Shown here: one piece after another, positions 46,533 through 55,482 of the stretch
Layout: every line of letters begins with the position of its first letter
Position numbering within the stretch: position 1 is the stretch's first letter
Assembly (NCBI GenBank): GCA_965248685.1
Contig: CBDFKC010000004.1
Location: 992,001-1,056,000 of the forward strand
DNA from: VYFG01 sp965248685
Lineage (GTDB): Bacteria > Pseudomonadota > Gammaproteobacteria > Arenicellales > Poriferihabitantaceae
Length of the DNA: 64,000 bases
Direction: 5' to 3'
Notes under the pieces: generated by a model
What the model was told of the DNA's origin: nothing
What the model saw: only the letters and a program-made list of their open reading frames with translations
Database searches by the model: none
Position numbers and translations under genes: made by a program

Positions 46533-47032
46533 GTGACTTGGAAGAGACCAATGCAAGTACCGCAATTCCTGGGTTTGGTTCCGCTGGTGATTTACATTAT
46601 CGGTATCAGTATCGAATTTTTTTCGCCACCTTCTAATATTGTCGAATGGATCAGATACGTAGTTCAACTCACTGTATTTTGGATCTTCGCATCGATGCTT
46701 GTACTGATTCCGCAAAAGAATACGAGGGTTTTGCTAGCTCGCTGGGCCGGGATCCAAGATTTATCAATCTGCGTCAATACGAAGAGATGTATACACAAGT
46801 TGGTGATCTGAAATTAGCGATCGCTGATTTGACCACTGCGTCCGAGAAGCGCGAATGTTACGAAATAACCGCGACGGAATTGAAGCGAATAAGCGAGCCA
46901 AGATTCGATAGTTCTTCCTCTGCAGGAGTATGGGCAATTGGAATCATTACCAACGCTCTAACAGCGCTTTCGAGTCCAATATTGTCGACTATCAGCCAAC
47001 AAATATTAGGTTTAATTGGTATCGAGTCCTAA
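46533..47032 (+). pseudogene. Probable frameshifted membrane-protein gene
   Basis: Two overlapping frames look like halves of one gene. The first (46533 or ATG 46551 to 46811) gives two hydrophobic helices (FLGLVPLVIYIIGISIEFF and YVVQLTVFWIFASMLVLIP). The second frame continues from about 46740 to 47032 with helical, coding-like text (NLRQYEEMYTQVGDLKLAIA and a C-terminal hydrophobic ITNALTALSSPILSTI). A single-base shift around 46735-46765 would join them. Its 3' end overlaps the convergent amidotransferase gene by 4 bases. No family is recognised. Confidence 0.4.
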
Positions 47033-47763
47033 ATTAGACTGCAGACAATTTTGAAGAAGTTTTCTACCAATTGATCTCCTGCATCGTTGTTGTGATAGTT
47101 GTCGCAAAAATCTGGTGCCGAATATTGCCAGATTGTTCCCAGGGTTTCAGCACTGGCTTCGGGATGAAACTGGGTTGAATACCAATCTTCGCCAAAGTTC
47201 AATGCAGCCACTGGCACTTTACCGCTGGAAGCGAGCAACTTGCTGTTTGTTGGTACGTTTGTGACGTGTTCCCCATTGGCATAGTGAAAACAATCGAGAT
47301 GGGAAATCCCCCGCATGATGGGCGAACTTAATCCATCGTGAGTTAACGCTGTTTCGAAGGTGCCCGCGTAAGGCCCGTCGGTAAACTGCACTACTTCTGC
47401 ACCAAAATAATGCGCCAGCAATTGGTGTGACCCGCATATTCCCAGCAGTGGTATTCGGTGGTTTCGTATATCAGGAAACCATGCCAGAACCTGCTGTTGC
47501 CATGGGGTGCAATCGTGCACCGAGTTGTAACTGCCGGCCAGTACCAGTCCATCGGCTTCTACGGGATCGGGTAGCGGTTCGCCAATGCAAACGTTCCTGG
47601 TTTCTATTGTCACGCCGTCTACGTGTTGGTAACGCTTTTTAAACCAGGCCCCTTCGTTGTCCCTATCTTCAAATTGGTCGTAAACGGAGGCATCGTAGCT
47701 ACCTGGAACACCCATCATTTCCACAAAAAATATTTTTGCCAGGGGATTGGAGAGTTGTGACAT
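47029..47763 (-). CDS. Class I glutamine amidotransferase
   Basis: A 244-aa GATase1 protein. The nucleophile elbow is LLGICGSHQLLAHYFG (Cys) and the His-Glu pair is in QFHPEAS. It looks like a free-standing amidotransferase or peptidase of the GuaA-like group rather than a subunit fused to a synthetase. It is the last gene of the betaine-transport/oxidoreductase operon, 31 bases after the FAD enzyme. In that context it could process an N-methylated or gamma-glutamylated amine; this is inference, and the real substrate is unknown. Confidence 0.82.
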   Translation of the reverse strand: MSQLSNPLAKIFFVEMMGVPGSYDASVYDQFEDRDNEGAWFKKRYQHVDGVTIETRNVCIGEPLPDPVEADGLVLAGSYNSVHDCTPWQQQVLAWFPDIRNHRIPLLGICGSHQLLAHYFGAEVVQFTDGPYAGTFETALTHDGLSSPIMRGISHLDCFHYANGEHVTNVPTNSKLLASSGKVPVAALNFGEDWYSTQFHPEASAETLGTIWQYSAPDFCDNYHNNDAGDQLVENFFKIVCSLI

Positions 47764-47794
47764 ATTCTTGATCTATTCCTTGCAGAATCGGCGA

Positions 47795-50269
47795 CTAGGA
47801 TTTCATTTTCTGCATAGAAGGGTCATATAATGGTTTCAACTGCAGCTCACATTTACATCGTTCGGTGGCGACTTCGAGTTCATAGGTTCCACTGGTAAGA
47901 AATGCTTGATCCACACCAGTTTCGCACCGGATATAACCGAAACCTATATTGCGGTTGACTGTATATCCCCAGCCTGCACTCGACAACCATCCGACCCTTT
48001 TATCGTCCCGATAAATGGTTTCTCTTCCAAGTAAAACGATATCTATGTTTTCCAGGGTGAAGCAGGCCAATGATTTGGTAAGTGGTTTCTGCAGTTGTAA
48101 TTTAATCGCGTCTCGGCCAATAAAGTCTCGACCGCTGTGGAGATCCACTGCCCACCCGAGTCCGGCTTCCAATGGACTATGGTCCGGACCAATGTCCGCG
48201 CCCCAGGCACGATAACCTTTTTCAAGTCGCAGTGATTCGATAGCGCGGTAACCGGTATTGAAAATATCAAACTGTTTACCCTGAGCCATAAGCGCCTGAT
48301 AGACCGTGATAGCGTGCTCAACTGGAACGTGGAGTTCCCACCCAAGCTCACCAACATAACTCACTCGCAGGGCTCGAACCGGGGCGCCTGCAATGTGAAG
48401 TTGACGCATCTGACCAAATGGAAAGTTCTGGTTGGAAATATCTTCATCCACTACTGGTTGCATAACATCCCTGGCTCTTGGGCCCATCAACGATAATACT
48501 GCCCAGGATGAAGTAATGTCTTCGATGGCGACATCACAGTTTTCGGGTAAATGGTTCTCGATCCAGGCAAAATCATGGGTAACGAAACCAGTTCCAGTGA
48601 CCAGGTAATATTCATGCTCGCTAATCCTGCTCAGGGTGAGGTCGGCTTCAATGCCGCCATTGTGGTTTAGCATCTGGCTGTAGATTACTGAGCCAATGGG
48701 TTTATCGATCCTGTTTGCGCAAAGCCCAGACAACGCTTTAACCACATCTCTTCCATACACCCGGAATTTTGCAAACGAACTTTGATCAAATAATCCTACC
48801 CGTTCGCGTACGGCTCGATGTTCGTCACCAACGGCGTCAAACCAGTTTTGTCTGCCAAATCCGTACTGATCCTCCGCGGCTTGTCCTTTTCTGGCAAACC
48901 AGTTAGGTCGTTCCCAGCCTAGCTTTTCACCAAAACAAGCGCCTTGGTGTAGCAACAAGTTATACAGGGGCGACTTTTTACAGGGTCGACAGGATCGATT
49001 TTCTTCGAATGGCCAGGCCATGGTGTAATGCTTGGAATAGGCTTCAAGAGTACGCTTTCGAACCCAGTCGACGTCAGTATGGGGTGAACCAAAGCGGCGA
49101 ATGTCAACAGGCCATAAATCAAAGGGCGGTTCTCCCTTCGCAATCCATTCAGCTAACGCCATGCCAGCGCCGCCGCCTGACGCAATGCCAAAAGCATTGA
49201 ATCCTGCACCGACGAAAATATTTTTCTTTTCCGGCGCTTCGCCGAGAATAAAGTTGCCATCAGGGGTAAAACTCTCCGGTCCATTGATCATTTCCTTGAC
49301 GCCAGCATGTTCCAGTGCCGGCACCCGGGCAATGGCTTGTTCCATCAAGGGTTCAAAGTGATCCCAATTATTTTCCAGTAAACTGAAACTAAATCCATCT
49401 GGAATTCCTGTCTCCGCCCAGGGGAGCGGATTGGGTTCGTACCCGCCCATGACCAGACCACCAATCTCTTCCTTAAAATAGGTTAGTCGATCTGGGTCTC
49501 GCAGAGTGGGTAATCCCTGGGGAATCTGATCAATTTTTTCTGTAATCAGATACTGGTGCTGTACCGAAACCAACGGTACATTTATTCCGGCAAGCAGTCC
49601 AACCTGACGCGACCATTGACCGGCACAAATTGCAATGTGTTCGCATTTGATTGGTCCCTTTGTGGTTTCTACAATATGTAAATTATTATTGCTGCTGCTG
49701 GTATTGGTATTAGTATTGGTGAATCCGGTTACCTCTACCCCTTCATAAAATCCCACCCCGGACTTACGCGCGCCGCTGGCCAGTGATTGGGTGATATCTG
49801 AGGGATTGGCTTGTCCGTCGGTGGGTAGAAAAGCGGCACCAATCAGATCCGATATATCCATCACTGGCCATAAATCGAGGGCTTCCTGTGGTGTCAATAA
49901 ATGCATATCAAGACCAAACGAATGGGCCGTGGTCGCTTGCCGTTTTACTTCGGTCCAACGTTCTGGATTACACGCAAGACGAAGTCCACCATTCATTTTC
50001 CAACCGGTTGCAAGACCGGTCTCCCGTTCCAGGCTGTTATACAGTTCTACCGAATATCCCAATAGCTGGGTGATGTTGGCATTGGTCCGCAGTTGGCCAA
50101 CTAATCCGGCGGCGTGGAAGGTCGATCCCGACGTCAGTTGCCCTTGCTCTAATACGATGACCTCGCTATAACCCATTTTTGCCAGATGGTATGCGGTGGA
50201 GCAACCGATTATTCCGCCACCGATAATGACCACCTTGGCTTCTCGAGGCAATTCTTTAGACCCGTTCAT
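47795..50269 (-). CDS. FAD-dependent oxidoreductase with GcvT domain (dimethylglycine/sarcosine dehydrogenase-like)
   Basis: An 824-aa two-part enzyme. The N-terminal DAO-type FAD domain has VVIIGGGIIGCSTAYHLAKM and GSTFHAAGL, whose His matches the covalent flavin site of dimethylglycine/sarcosine dehydrogenases. The C-terminal half (from about residue 430) is a GcvT-like folate-binding domain with RVGLFDQSSFAKFRV, SVIYSQMLNHNGGIEADLT and FNTGYRAIESLRLEKGYRAW. It probably demethylates a methylated glycine and passes the one-carbon unit to tetrahydrofolate. A low-complexity T/N/S run (near residue 185-195) interrupts the FAD domain. It starts 3 bases after the permease gene, so it is operonic. 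Confidence 0.9.
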   Translation of the reverse strand: MNGSKELPREAKVVIIGGGIIGCSTAYHLAKMGYSEVIVLEQGQLTSGSTFHAAGLVGQLRTNANITQLLGYSVELYNSLERETGLATGWKMNGGLRLACNPERWTEVKRQATTAHSFGLDMHLLTPQEALDLWPVMDISDLIGAAFLPTDGQANPSDITQSLASGARKSGVGFYEGVEVTGFTNTNTNTSSSNNNLHIVETTKGPIKCEHIAICAGQWSRQVGLLAGINVPLVSVQHQYLITEKIDQIPQGLPTLRDPDRLTYFKEEIGGLVMGGYEPNPLPWAETGIPDGFSFSLLENNWDHFEPLMEQAIARVPALEHAGVKEMINGPESFTPDGNFILGEAPEKKNIFVGAGFNAFGIASGGGAGMALAEWIAKGEPPFDLWPVDIRRFGSPHTDVDWVRKRTLEAYSKHYTMAWPFEENRSCRPCKKSPLYNLLLHQGACFGEKLGWERPNWFARKGQAAEDQYGFGRQNWFDAVGDEHRAVRERVGLFDQSSFAKFRVYGRDVVKALSGLCANRIDKPIGSVIYSQMLNHNGGIEADLTLSRISEHEYYLVTGTGFVTHDFAWIENHLPENCDVAIEDITSSWAVLSLMGPRARDVMQPVVDEDISNQNFPFGQMRQLHIAGAPVRALRVSYVGELGWELHVPVEHAITVYQALMAQGKQFDIFNTGYRAIESLRLEKGYRAWGADIGPDHSPLEAGLGWAVDLHSGRDFIGRDAIKLQLQKPLTKSLACFTLENIDIVLLGRETIYRDDKRVGWLSSAGWGYTVNRNIGFGYIRCETGVDQAFLTSGTYELEVATERCKCELQLKPLYDPSMQKMKS

Positions 50270-50272
50270 CGG

Positions 50273-52270
50273 TTAATTACTTAATCCTAAATGTTGTTTT
50301 CTTTTTTCGACCCAGGCTCCGATCATGCGATCGGAAATTATTGCAATAAATGCAACGCAGACCCCGGCAATAATACCTCTTCCGGTATCCGCTTTGGTCA
50401 AGGCGATATAAACTTCCTGTCCAAGTTCCCGGGTCCCAACCAGGGCGGTGATAACCAGCATCGACAGCGCCATCATAATGGTTTGATTAACCCCGAGCAG
50501 AATGTGGGGTAAGGCTAATGGGATCTGAACCTTGGTCAATTTCTGGTTAGGGGTAAATCCAATTTGGGTTGCGGCTTCAATTAGCTCTGGCGCAACCTGG
50601 CGAATGCCGTGGTCGGTATATCGGATTATCGGCGTTACGGCATAGGCGACAACGGCAAGCATTGCGGCGAAGTCGCCCACCCGAAACAGCATTACTACCG
50701 GCATCAGATAAACAAAGCTGGGCAGGGTCTGAAGTGTATCGATAATGCCACTAACTATCCCATGCATGCGATCGTTACGGGCGGCCAGAATCCCGATTGG
50801 GATACCAATCAAGCTGGCGATAACTACCGATAGGCCACACAGGTAGATGGTTACCATAGCTTTCGGCCAAAGACCTACAACGGCGATAAAAAGTGCCAGG
50901 CAACCGGTTAGTAACCCAAGTCGCCAACCCGACAATTGCCAGCCTCCGAGGGCAGCTGCTGCCACTACTACTGGCCAGGGTAGAGCGAGTAAAAATCGCT
51001 TGAACGGTATCATGATATTTAACAATAAAAAATTCTTGATGCTTTCAAGAACTTCAAAAAAGTTAACATTGATATAACGAACTACATCATTCCAGAACGT
51101 CCCAGTGGTGATCTGCCAGTTTTCGGGAAAGTGCTGTAAAGCCGGAAGGTAAATGCCGGCAACCCAGGTGCCTGTAGCGATAATGATGAAAATTAGGCTG
51201 CGGGGGTAACGGCGATAAATAGGGTGGTTAGACTGAACATGATGCGGGGGAGGGCGATCAGCATAGGCTTGACTCATTCGGTCGAGAGCGATCGCAAGCA
51301 GAGTGATTGCCACTCCAGCCTCGATTCCTTCGCCAATACGCAGGCGTTTAAGCGCGCTCAGCACATCGTGCCCGAGACCCCCGGCGCCAATCATCGAGGC
51401 AATAATGACCATATTCAGCGACAACATCACGACCTGGTTGACTCCTACCATCAAGGAGTTTTTTGCCGATGGCAGTAGAACCTTGCGCAACAGCTGTCGG
51501 GAAGAGCATCCTGCCATGGTTCCCGCTTCGACCACTTCAGGTTTAACTTGACCCAGAGCCAATAGTGTTACCCTGACCATCGGGGGCATGGCATAGACGA
51601 TGGTTGCAATCATTGCGGATACCGGTCCGAAACCAAACAGCAGCAGAATTGGAACCAGATAGGCAAACACCGGGACGGTTTGCATCAAATCAAGTACCGG
51701 GATCAAAACCCGTTGAAAGCGAGGCGATCGAAATCCGATAATGCCCAGCAATAAACCGCCAATCACTCCTATTGGAACCGCGATAGCAATAGAACTCAGG
51801 GTGACCATAGCGCTGTCCCATTGACCAAAAAGTACCAGGTAGAGAAAACAGGTACCGACCAATAGTGCAAGCTTCAAGTCCCGGGTGTAGTGGCTGAATA
51901 GCATCAGGCCGGCAATCAATGCAAGCCAGGGCAGGGGTGGAAAAATTTGTTCAGCATAGCTGCCCACGCCCCTGAGAAAACCGGTGGAAAGCAGACTTTT
52001 CACCACCAAATAGGGCTGCTCGAGAATCCAGGATATTCCCCGGGTAAAGTCTTTAAAGGTAAACAAACCGAGATCGAAACTATTGATCAACCATTTCATA
52101 AATGTGCTGATCCAACCTGCCAGAGGAATCTGCCAGGCTCTCGGATACTTGAATGCCCAGGGAATCCATTCGCTGAAAATTGTCGTGACTATCGTTGCGC
52201 CGATGACCAGCGTCCAGATCAATTTCCAGTGATCGGCCCGCGGGGAATGCGACATAGGGCGCGCCAGCAT
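50273..52270 (-). CDS. Glycine betaine/proline-type ABC permease, double-length
   Basis: A 665-aa permease made of two ProW-like units in one chain. Each half has the binding-protein-dependent transport domain and an EAA-type loop: GCSSRQLLRKVLLPSAKNSL in the first half and GFTPNQKLTKVQIPLALPHI in the second, each preceded by PxxVxxTLLALGQV/ITPIIRYTDHGIRQV-like text. Normally two separate ProW copies form the dimer; here the pore may be a single polypeptide. An ATG at 52255 is an alternative start. It lies 7 bases after the ATPase gene. Confidence 0.9.
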   Translation of the reverse strand: MLARPMSHSPRADHWKLIWTLVIGATIVTTIFSEWIPWAFKYPRAWQIPLAGWISTFMKWLINSFDLGLFTFKDFTRGISWILEQPYLVVKSLLSTGFLRGVGSYAEQIFPPLPWLALIAGLMLFSHYTRDLKLALLVGTCFLYLVLFGQWDSAMVTLSSIAIAVPIGVIGGLLLGIIGFRSPRFQRVLIPVLDLMQTVPVFAYLVPILLLFGFGPVSAMIATIVYAMPPMVRVTLLALGQVKPEVVEAGTMAGCSSRQLLRKVLLPSAKNSLMVGVNQVVMLSLNMVIIASMIGAGGLGHDVLSALKRLRIGEGIEAGVAITLLAIALDRMSQAYADRPPPHHVQSNHPIYRRYPRSLIFIIIATGTWVAGIYLPALQHFPENWQITTGTFWNDVVRYINVNFFEVLESIKNFLLLNIMIPFKRFLLALPWPVVVAAAALGGWQLSGWRLGLLTGCLALFIAVVGLWPKAMVTIYLCGLSVVIASLIGIPIGILAARNDRMHGIVSGIIDTLQTLPSFVYLMPVVMLFRVGDFAAMLAVVAYAVTPIIRYTDHGIRQVAPELIEAATQIGFTPNQKLTKVQIPLALPHILLGVNQTIMMALSMLVITALVGTRELGQEVYIALTKADTGRGIIAGVCVAFIAIISDRMIGAWVEKRKQHLGLSN

Positions 52271-52277
52271 TTTCAGA

Positions 52278-53336
52278 CTATAAGGTCGATTCAGTTGCGG
52301 AAAGTAAATTTACGACGACCTGGCGTGGTAATTCGCCGACGATTTTACCCTGATGATTTTGCACTGCGAACACATCATCACGATCAGCATTTAACAATTT
52401 TCCCAACAAGTATTCGATGGTGGCGTCAGCTGCTACCACACCGGCGTGCACGTCAGATTCAACCTGTTGCATCAGAGCAGCTGCGCTAAGAACTTTGGCC
52501 CGGGGAATTCCCCGGGTAAACTCTTCGACATAGGGTGTGGCCGGGTTTAGTACCAACTGCTCGGGTGTGCCGATTTGGATAATTTCCCCATCCTGCATGA
52601 TTGCGATGCGATCTGCTAATCGAATGGCTTCATCAAAATCATGGGTAATAAATACAATAGTTTTACTGAGTACACTCTGCAAGCGCATAAACTCATCCTG
52701 CATCTCCCGTCGTATCAGCGGATCGAGTGCTGAAAACGGTTCGTCCAGAAACCAGATGTCCGGCTCCGCTACCAGGGATCTGGCGATCCCAACCCGCTGT
52801 TGCTGGCCGCCTGATAATTCACTGGGATAGTATTGCTCGCGGCCATCGAGTCCTACCAGGGAAATCACTTCCAAAGCTCTTTGTTGACGTTTCTGTTTGG
52901 CGACTCCATGCACCTCCAGGGGCAATTCAACATTACCCAGCACGGTTCGACTAGGCAGCAGCGCGAAATGTTGAAAAACCATCCCCATCTTATGCCGCCG
53001 TAGTTGAATCAGTTCGCCCTCACTGGCTTGCATCAGATCCTGATTTTCGAAAATTATCGTACCCGTTGTGGGCTCGATCAGCCTGGTCATACATCGGAGC
53101 AGAGTTGATTTGCCGGATCCTGATAACCCCATGATGACGAAAATTTCGTTTTCATGGACATCAAATGTCGCGTCGCAAACCGCCTTGATGTAATCTCCTG
53201 ATTTAACAGAGGGTAAATTAATAGACCCGTCCGCCTGAACCAAATTGTCGAGGTTTTTACCGAAAACCTTCCATACTTGACGACAGCTTAGTTTGATTGG
53301 TGGATTGGATTTTGTTGAAAAGTCTGCTTCTCGCAC
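52278..53336 (-). CDS. Glycine betaine/proline-type ABC transporter ATPase (ProV/OpuAA-like)
   Basis: A 352-aa ATPase. Walker A is IMGLSGSGKST, the signature motif LSGGQQQRVGIARSL, Walker B IWFLDEPFSAL and the H-loop FITHDFDEA. The N-terminal extension with KVFGKNLDNL and the residual CBS-like C-terminus (AATIEYLLGKLL-like region then FAVQNHQGKIVGEL) fit the ProV/OpuAA group. Start is GTG at 53336. It energises the neighbouring double permease for uptake of a quaternary amine. Confidence 0.92.
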   Translation of the reverse strand: MREADFSTKSNPPIKLSCRQVWKVFGKNLDNLVQADGSINLPSVKSGDYIKAVCDATFDVHENEIFVIMGLSGSGKSTLLRCMTRLIEPTTGTIIFENQDLMQASEGELIQLRRHKMGMVFQHFALLPSRTVLGNVELPLEVHGVAKQKRQQRALEVISLVGLDGREQYYPSELSGGQQQRVGIARSLVAEPDIWFLDEPFSALDPLIRREMQDEFMRLQSVLSKTIVFITHDFDEAIRLADRIAIMQDGEIIQIGTPEQLVLNPATPYVEEFTRGIPRAKVLSAAALMQQVESDVHAGVVAADATIEYLLGKLLNADRDDVFAVQNHQGKIVGELPRQVVVNLLSATESTL

Positions 53337-53424
53337 CGCATCTAATAAGATAATTTTAAGGATGAAAAACCTGAAGCACTACACTAGTGATTAACACCAA
53401 ATTCGCTACCGGTTAGCGATTAAA

Positions 53425-54375
53425 CTACTCGATCCAGGACTTCCAGGTTGATTCGTTATCAGACATCCACTGGGCAACCGCGTCATCAACTGTTTTTCCA
53501 TTCAGATCTACTTCTACGATCATCTGACTCATGGCATCGTTTTCGATATGAAAATTACGTACTGCTTTATATGCGCCGGGCCATTTTGCTTCGCCCTCTT
53601 TCCACCCGACTTTCTTGATCCAGCCAAATGGTTTGCCGCAATCGTATGCCATGTCCGGGTTCATTCCCCAGGAAGGATCTTCGTAGCAGGCATCGGTATA
53701 TTCCGGAAATTCAACCCATTCCCCCTCATATTTTGCAACCGCCCAGTGGGGGGCGTAAATCCAAAGCATAATCGGTGCCTTTCGTTGGATCGCGGACTCC
53801 AGTTCTGAAAACAGGGCGGCGTCGGTTCCCGCATGTACTACTTCAAAATCCAGTCCAAGTGCCTCGACCCTTTCATCATCAAAGCCAGCCCAGGTAACCG
53901 GTCCGCCAAGATAACGACCCTTGGGTGAAGTTTCCGCCGTAGCAAACGCTTCGGCGCAATTATTCAGCGCCTTCCAATCGGGCAAACCCGGACACAGGTC
54001 TTTCATATAAGCGGGATACCACCACTCTTCCTTGGCGTCCATTCCGGTTTCGCCCAGATCCAGAGTTTTTCCGGTGTCAAGGGACTGGTCCATGGCCTGC
54101 TTGCCGGTGGTTTCCCACATTTCCATGGCGATATGTAGATCACCCGATTCGAGTCCGGCAAATTGGGCGATGTAATCGGCCTGCACGTATTCGATATTAT
54201 ATCCAGCCCGTTTTAATACTTCCCCCATAATGGTGGTTGTCAGGTATTGTCCGGTCCAGTCGTGAATGGTCAATTTTATAGGGTCTGTCGATTCCACAGC
54301 AGCATGGATGGGGCTACCCAGCAGCAGAAACGGAGTGATGATGGATGTGGCTATTAAACGATGAATATTGCGCAT
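53425..54375 (-). CDS. Periplasmic betaine-type substrate-binding protein (ProX/OpuAC-like)
   Basis: A 316-aa exported protein with a signal peptide (IATSIITPFLLLGSPIHAA). The mature part is rich in Trp and Tyr (IHDWTGQYLTTT, EMWETTGKQA, EEWWYPAYMK, GPVTWAGF), as needed for an aromatic cage around a quaternary ammonium group. A strong AGGAGA site precedes the ATG. It heads the five-gene minus-strand operon, 88 bases before the ATPase. Betaine, choline, carnitine or dimethylglycine are all possible ligands; the adjacent dehydrogenase favours betaine or dimethylglycine. Confidence 0.9.
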   Translation of the reverse strand: MRNIHRLIATSIITPFLLLGSPIHAAVESTDPIKLTIHDWTGQYLTTTIMGEVLKRAGYNIEYVQADYIAQFAGLESGDLHIAMEMWETTGKQAMDQSLDTGKTLDLGETGMDAKEEWWYPAYMKDLCPGLPDWKALNNCAEAFATAETSPKGRYLGGPVTWAGFDDERVEALGLDFEVVHAGTDAALFSELESAIQRKAPIMLWIYAPHWAVAKYEGEWVEFPEYTDACYEDPSWGMNPDMAYDCGKPFGWIKKVGWKEGEAKWPGAYKAVRNFHIENDAMSQMIVEVDLNGKTVDDAVAQWMSDNESTWKSWIE

Positions 54376-54568
54376 AGTGACTGTTCTCCTGTAACGAAGT
54401 TAGTGGGGTAAAAATGCTTCGGCATTCCGCCGAGCCAAACCTTTGTCTCAAATTCATCTGTTTTTGTCAATGATCTCTACCATGCTCGCGTTGATGCTTT
54501 GACGCTAACCTGGTGCCAAATGCGCTAAAATCAGTTGACTTAAGCAAATGACAGTTCGTTGGTAGCAA

Positions 54569-55426
54569 ATGAATCGTGACTTTCCCTCAGTAGCAATGTT
54601 TTCAGCTCTTAGCTGGGTGCTGCTGTTGGCCGCCATGGCGGCCTTGGCCGCGGTCGGATACGACGTATACAAACGGCACATAGGGCCTCGTGACGGGCAA
54701 CATTTCCATTTTGGCTCGATCGAAAAGTCGACTCAGGCGGGACGGGTCGAACTCACAGAAATTATCAAGTCACACATATTTGGTATCGTGCCTGTGGTCA
54801 AACAAAAAGTCGTAGAACAGCCCAAAATTGTCGAAGCCCCGGAGACAAAATTAAATCTAAGCCTGACCGGTGTTATTACAGCGTCCAACCCCAACCATCG
54901 GAGGGCCATGGTCGAAATACAGCGAGGACAAACAACGCTAGTTTTGGTGGGCACTGAAATTGGCGAAACCGGTGCGATCTTGCATGACGTATTTCCCGAC
55001 CATATTTTAATTGAGCACCGGGGTAAATTGGAAAAACTGCTGATCGAACGGGCAGAGTTGAAGTTTAGTAATCAAGTAGAAAAAAATGCGCAAACGGTTT
55101 CGGCATTAAATATCAACCTGGAAGAGTTCGAGGCCCTCGCTGAGGTGAACCCTTCAGACATTGATATAAGTAAACTACTACCAGTTAATGATCAGCAATT
55201 AGACGGCGTTCCCCAGGAGGATATTGAACAGGACCAGGAGCAACTGGAGGAAGAAGAGGCTGCCTTACAGCAATTGGAACAAGAGGAGGCCATGATTCAG
55301 CAACAGATAGAACTGGAGATTCAACTTCAGCGTGAAGCGGCAATAAAATTGGATTCCCAGCAACGCGTAGACAGCAGCGGCCGTCTACTGAAAAAGACGG
55401 TTCCTGGCGGTCTAAAACAAATATAG
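54569..55426 (+). CDS. GspC-like protein (type II secretion HR domain), isolated
   Basis: A 285-aa protein with one N-terminal membrane helix (SALSWVLLLAAMAALAAVGY), then IIKSHIFGIVPV and an HR-type domain (KLNLSLTGVITASNPNHRRA, VGTEIGETGAILHDVF, ILIEHRGKLEKL) as in GspC/PulC of type II secretion. The last 100 residues are a Glu/Gln-rich coiled-coil (EQLEEEEAALQQLEQEEAMI). No other secretion gene lies in the window. It may serve a type II system encoded elsewhere, or be a stand-alone periplasmic scaffold. It is divergent from the binding-protein gene. Confidence 0.75.
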   Translation: MNRDFPSVAMFSALSWVLLLAAMAALAAVGYDVYKRHIGPRDGQHFHFGSIEKSTQAGRVELTEIIKSHIFGIVPVVKQKVVEQPKIVEAPETKLNLSLTGVITASNPNHRRAMVEIQRGQTTLVLVGTEIGETGAILHDVFPDHILIEHRGKLEKLLIERAELKFSNQVEKNAQTVSALNINLEEFEALAEVNPSDIDISKLLPVNDQQLDGVPQEDIEQDQEQLEEEEAALQQLEQEEAMIQQQIELEIQLQREAAIKLDSQQRVDSSGRLLKKTVPGGLKQI

Positions 55427-55482
55427 ACAGCGACAGAGATCTGCCGCCGTCCGAAACTGTTGAAAAAGCCAGCCTCGAGTGT

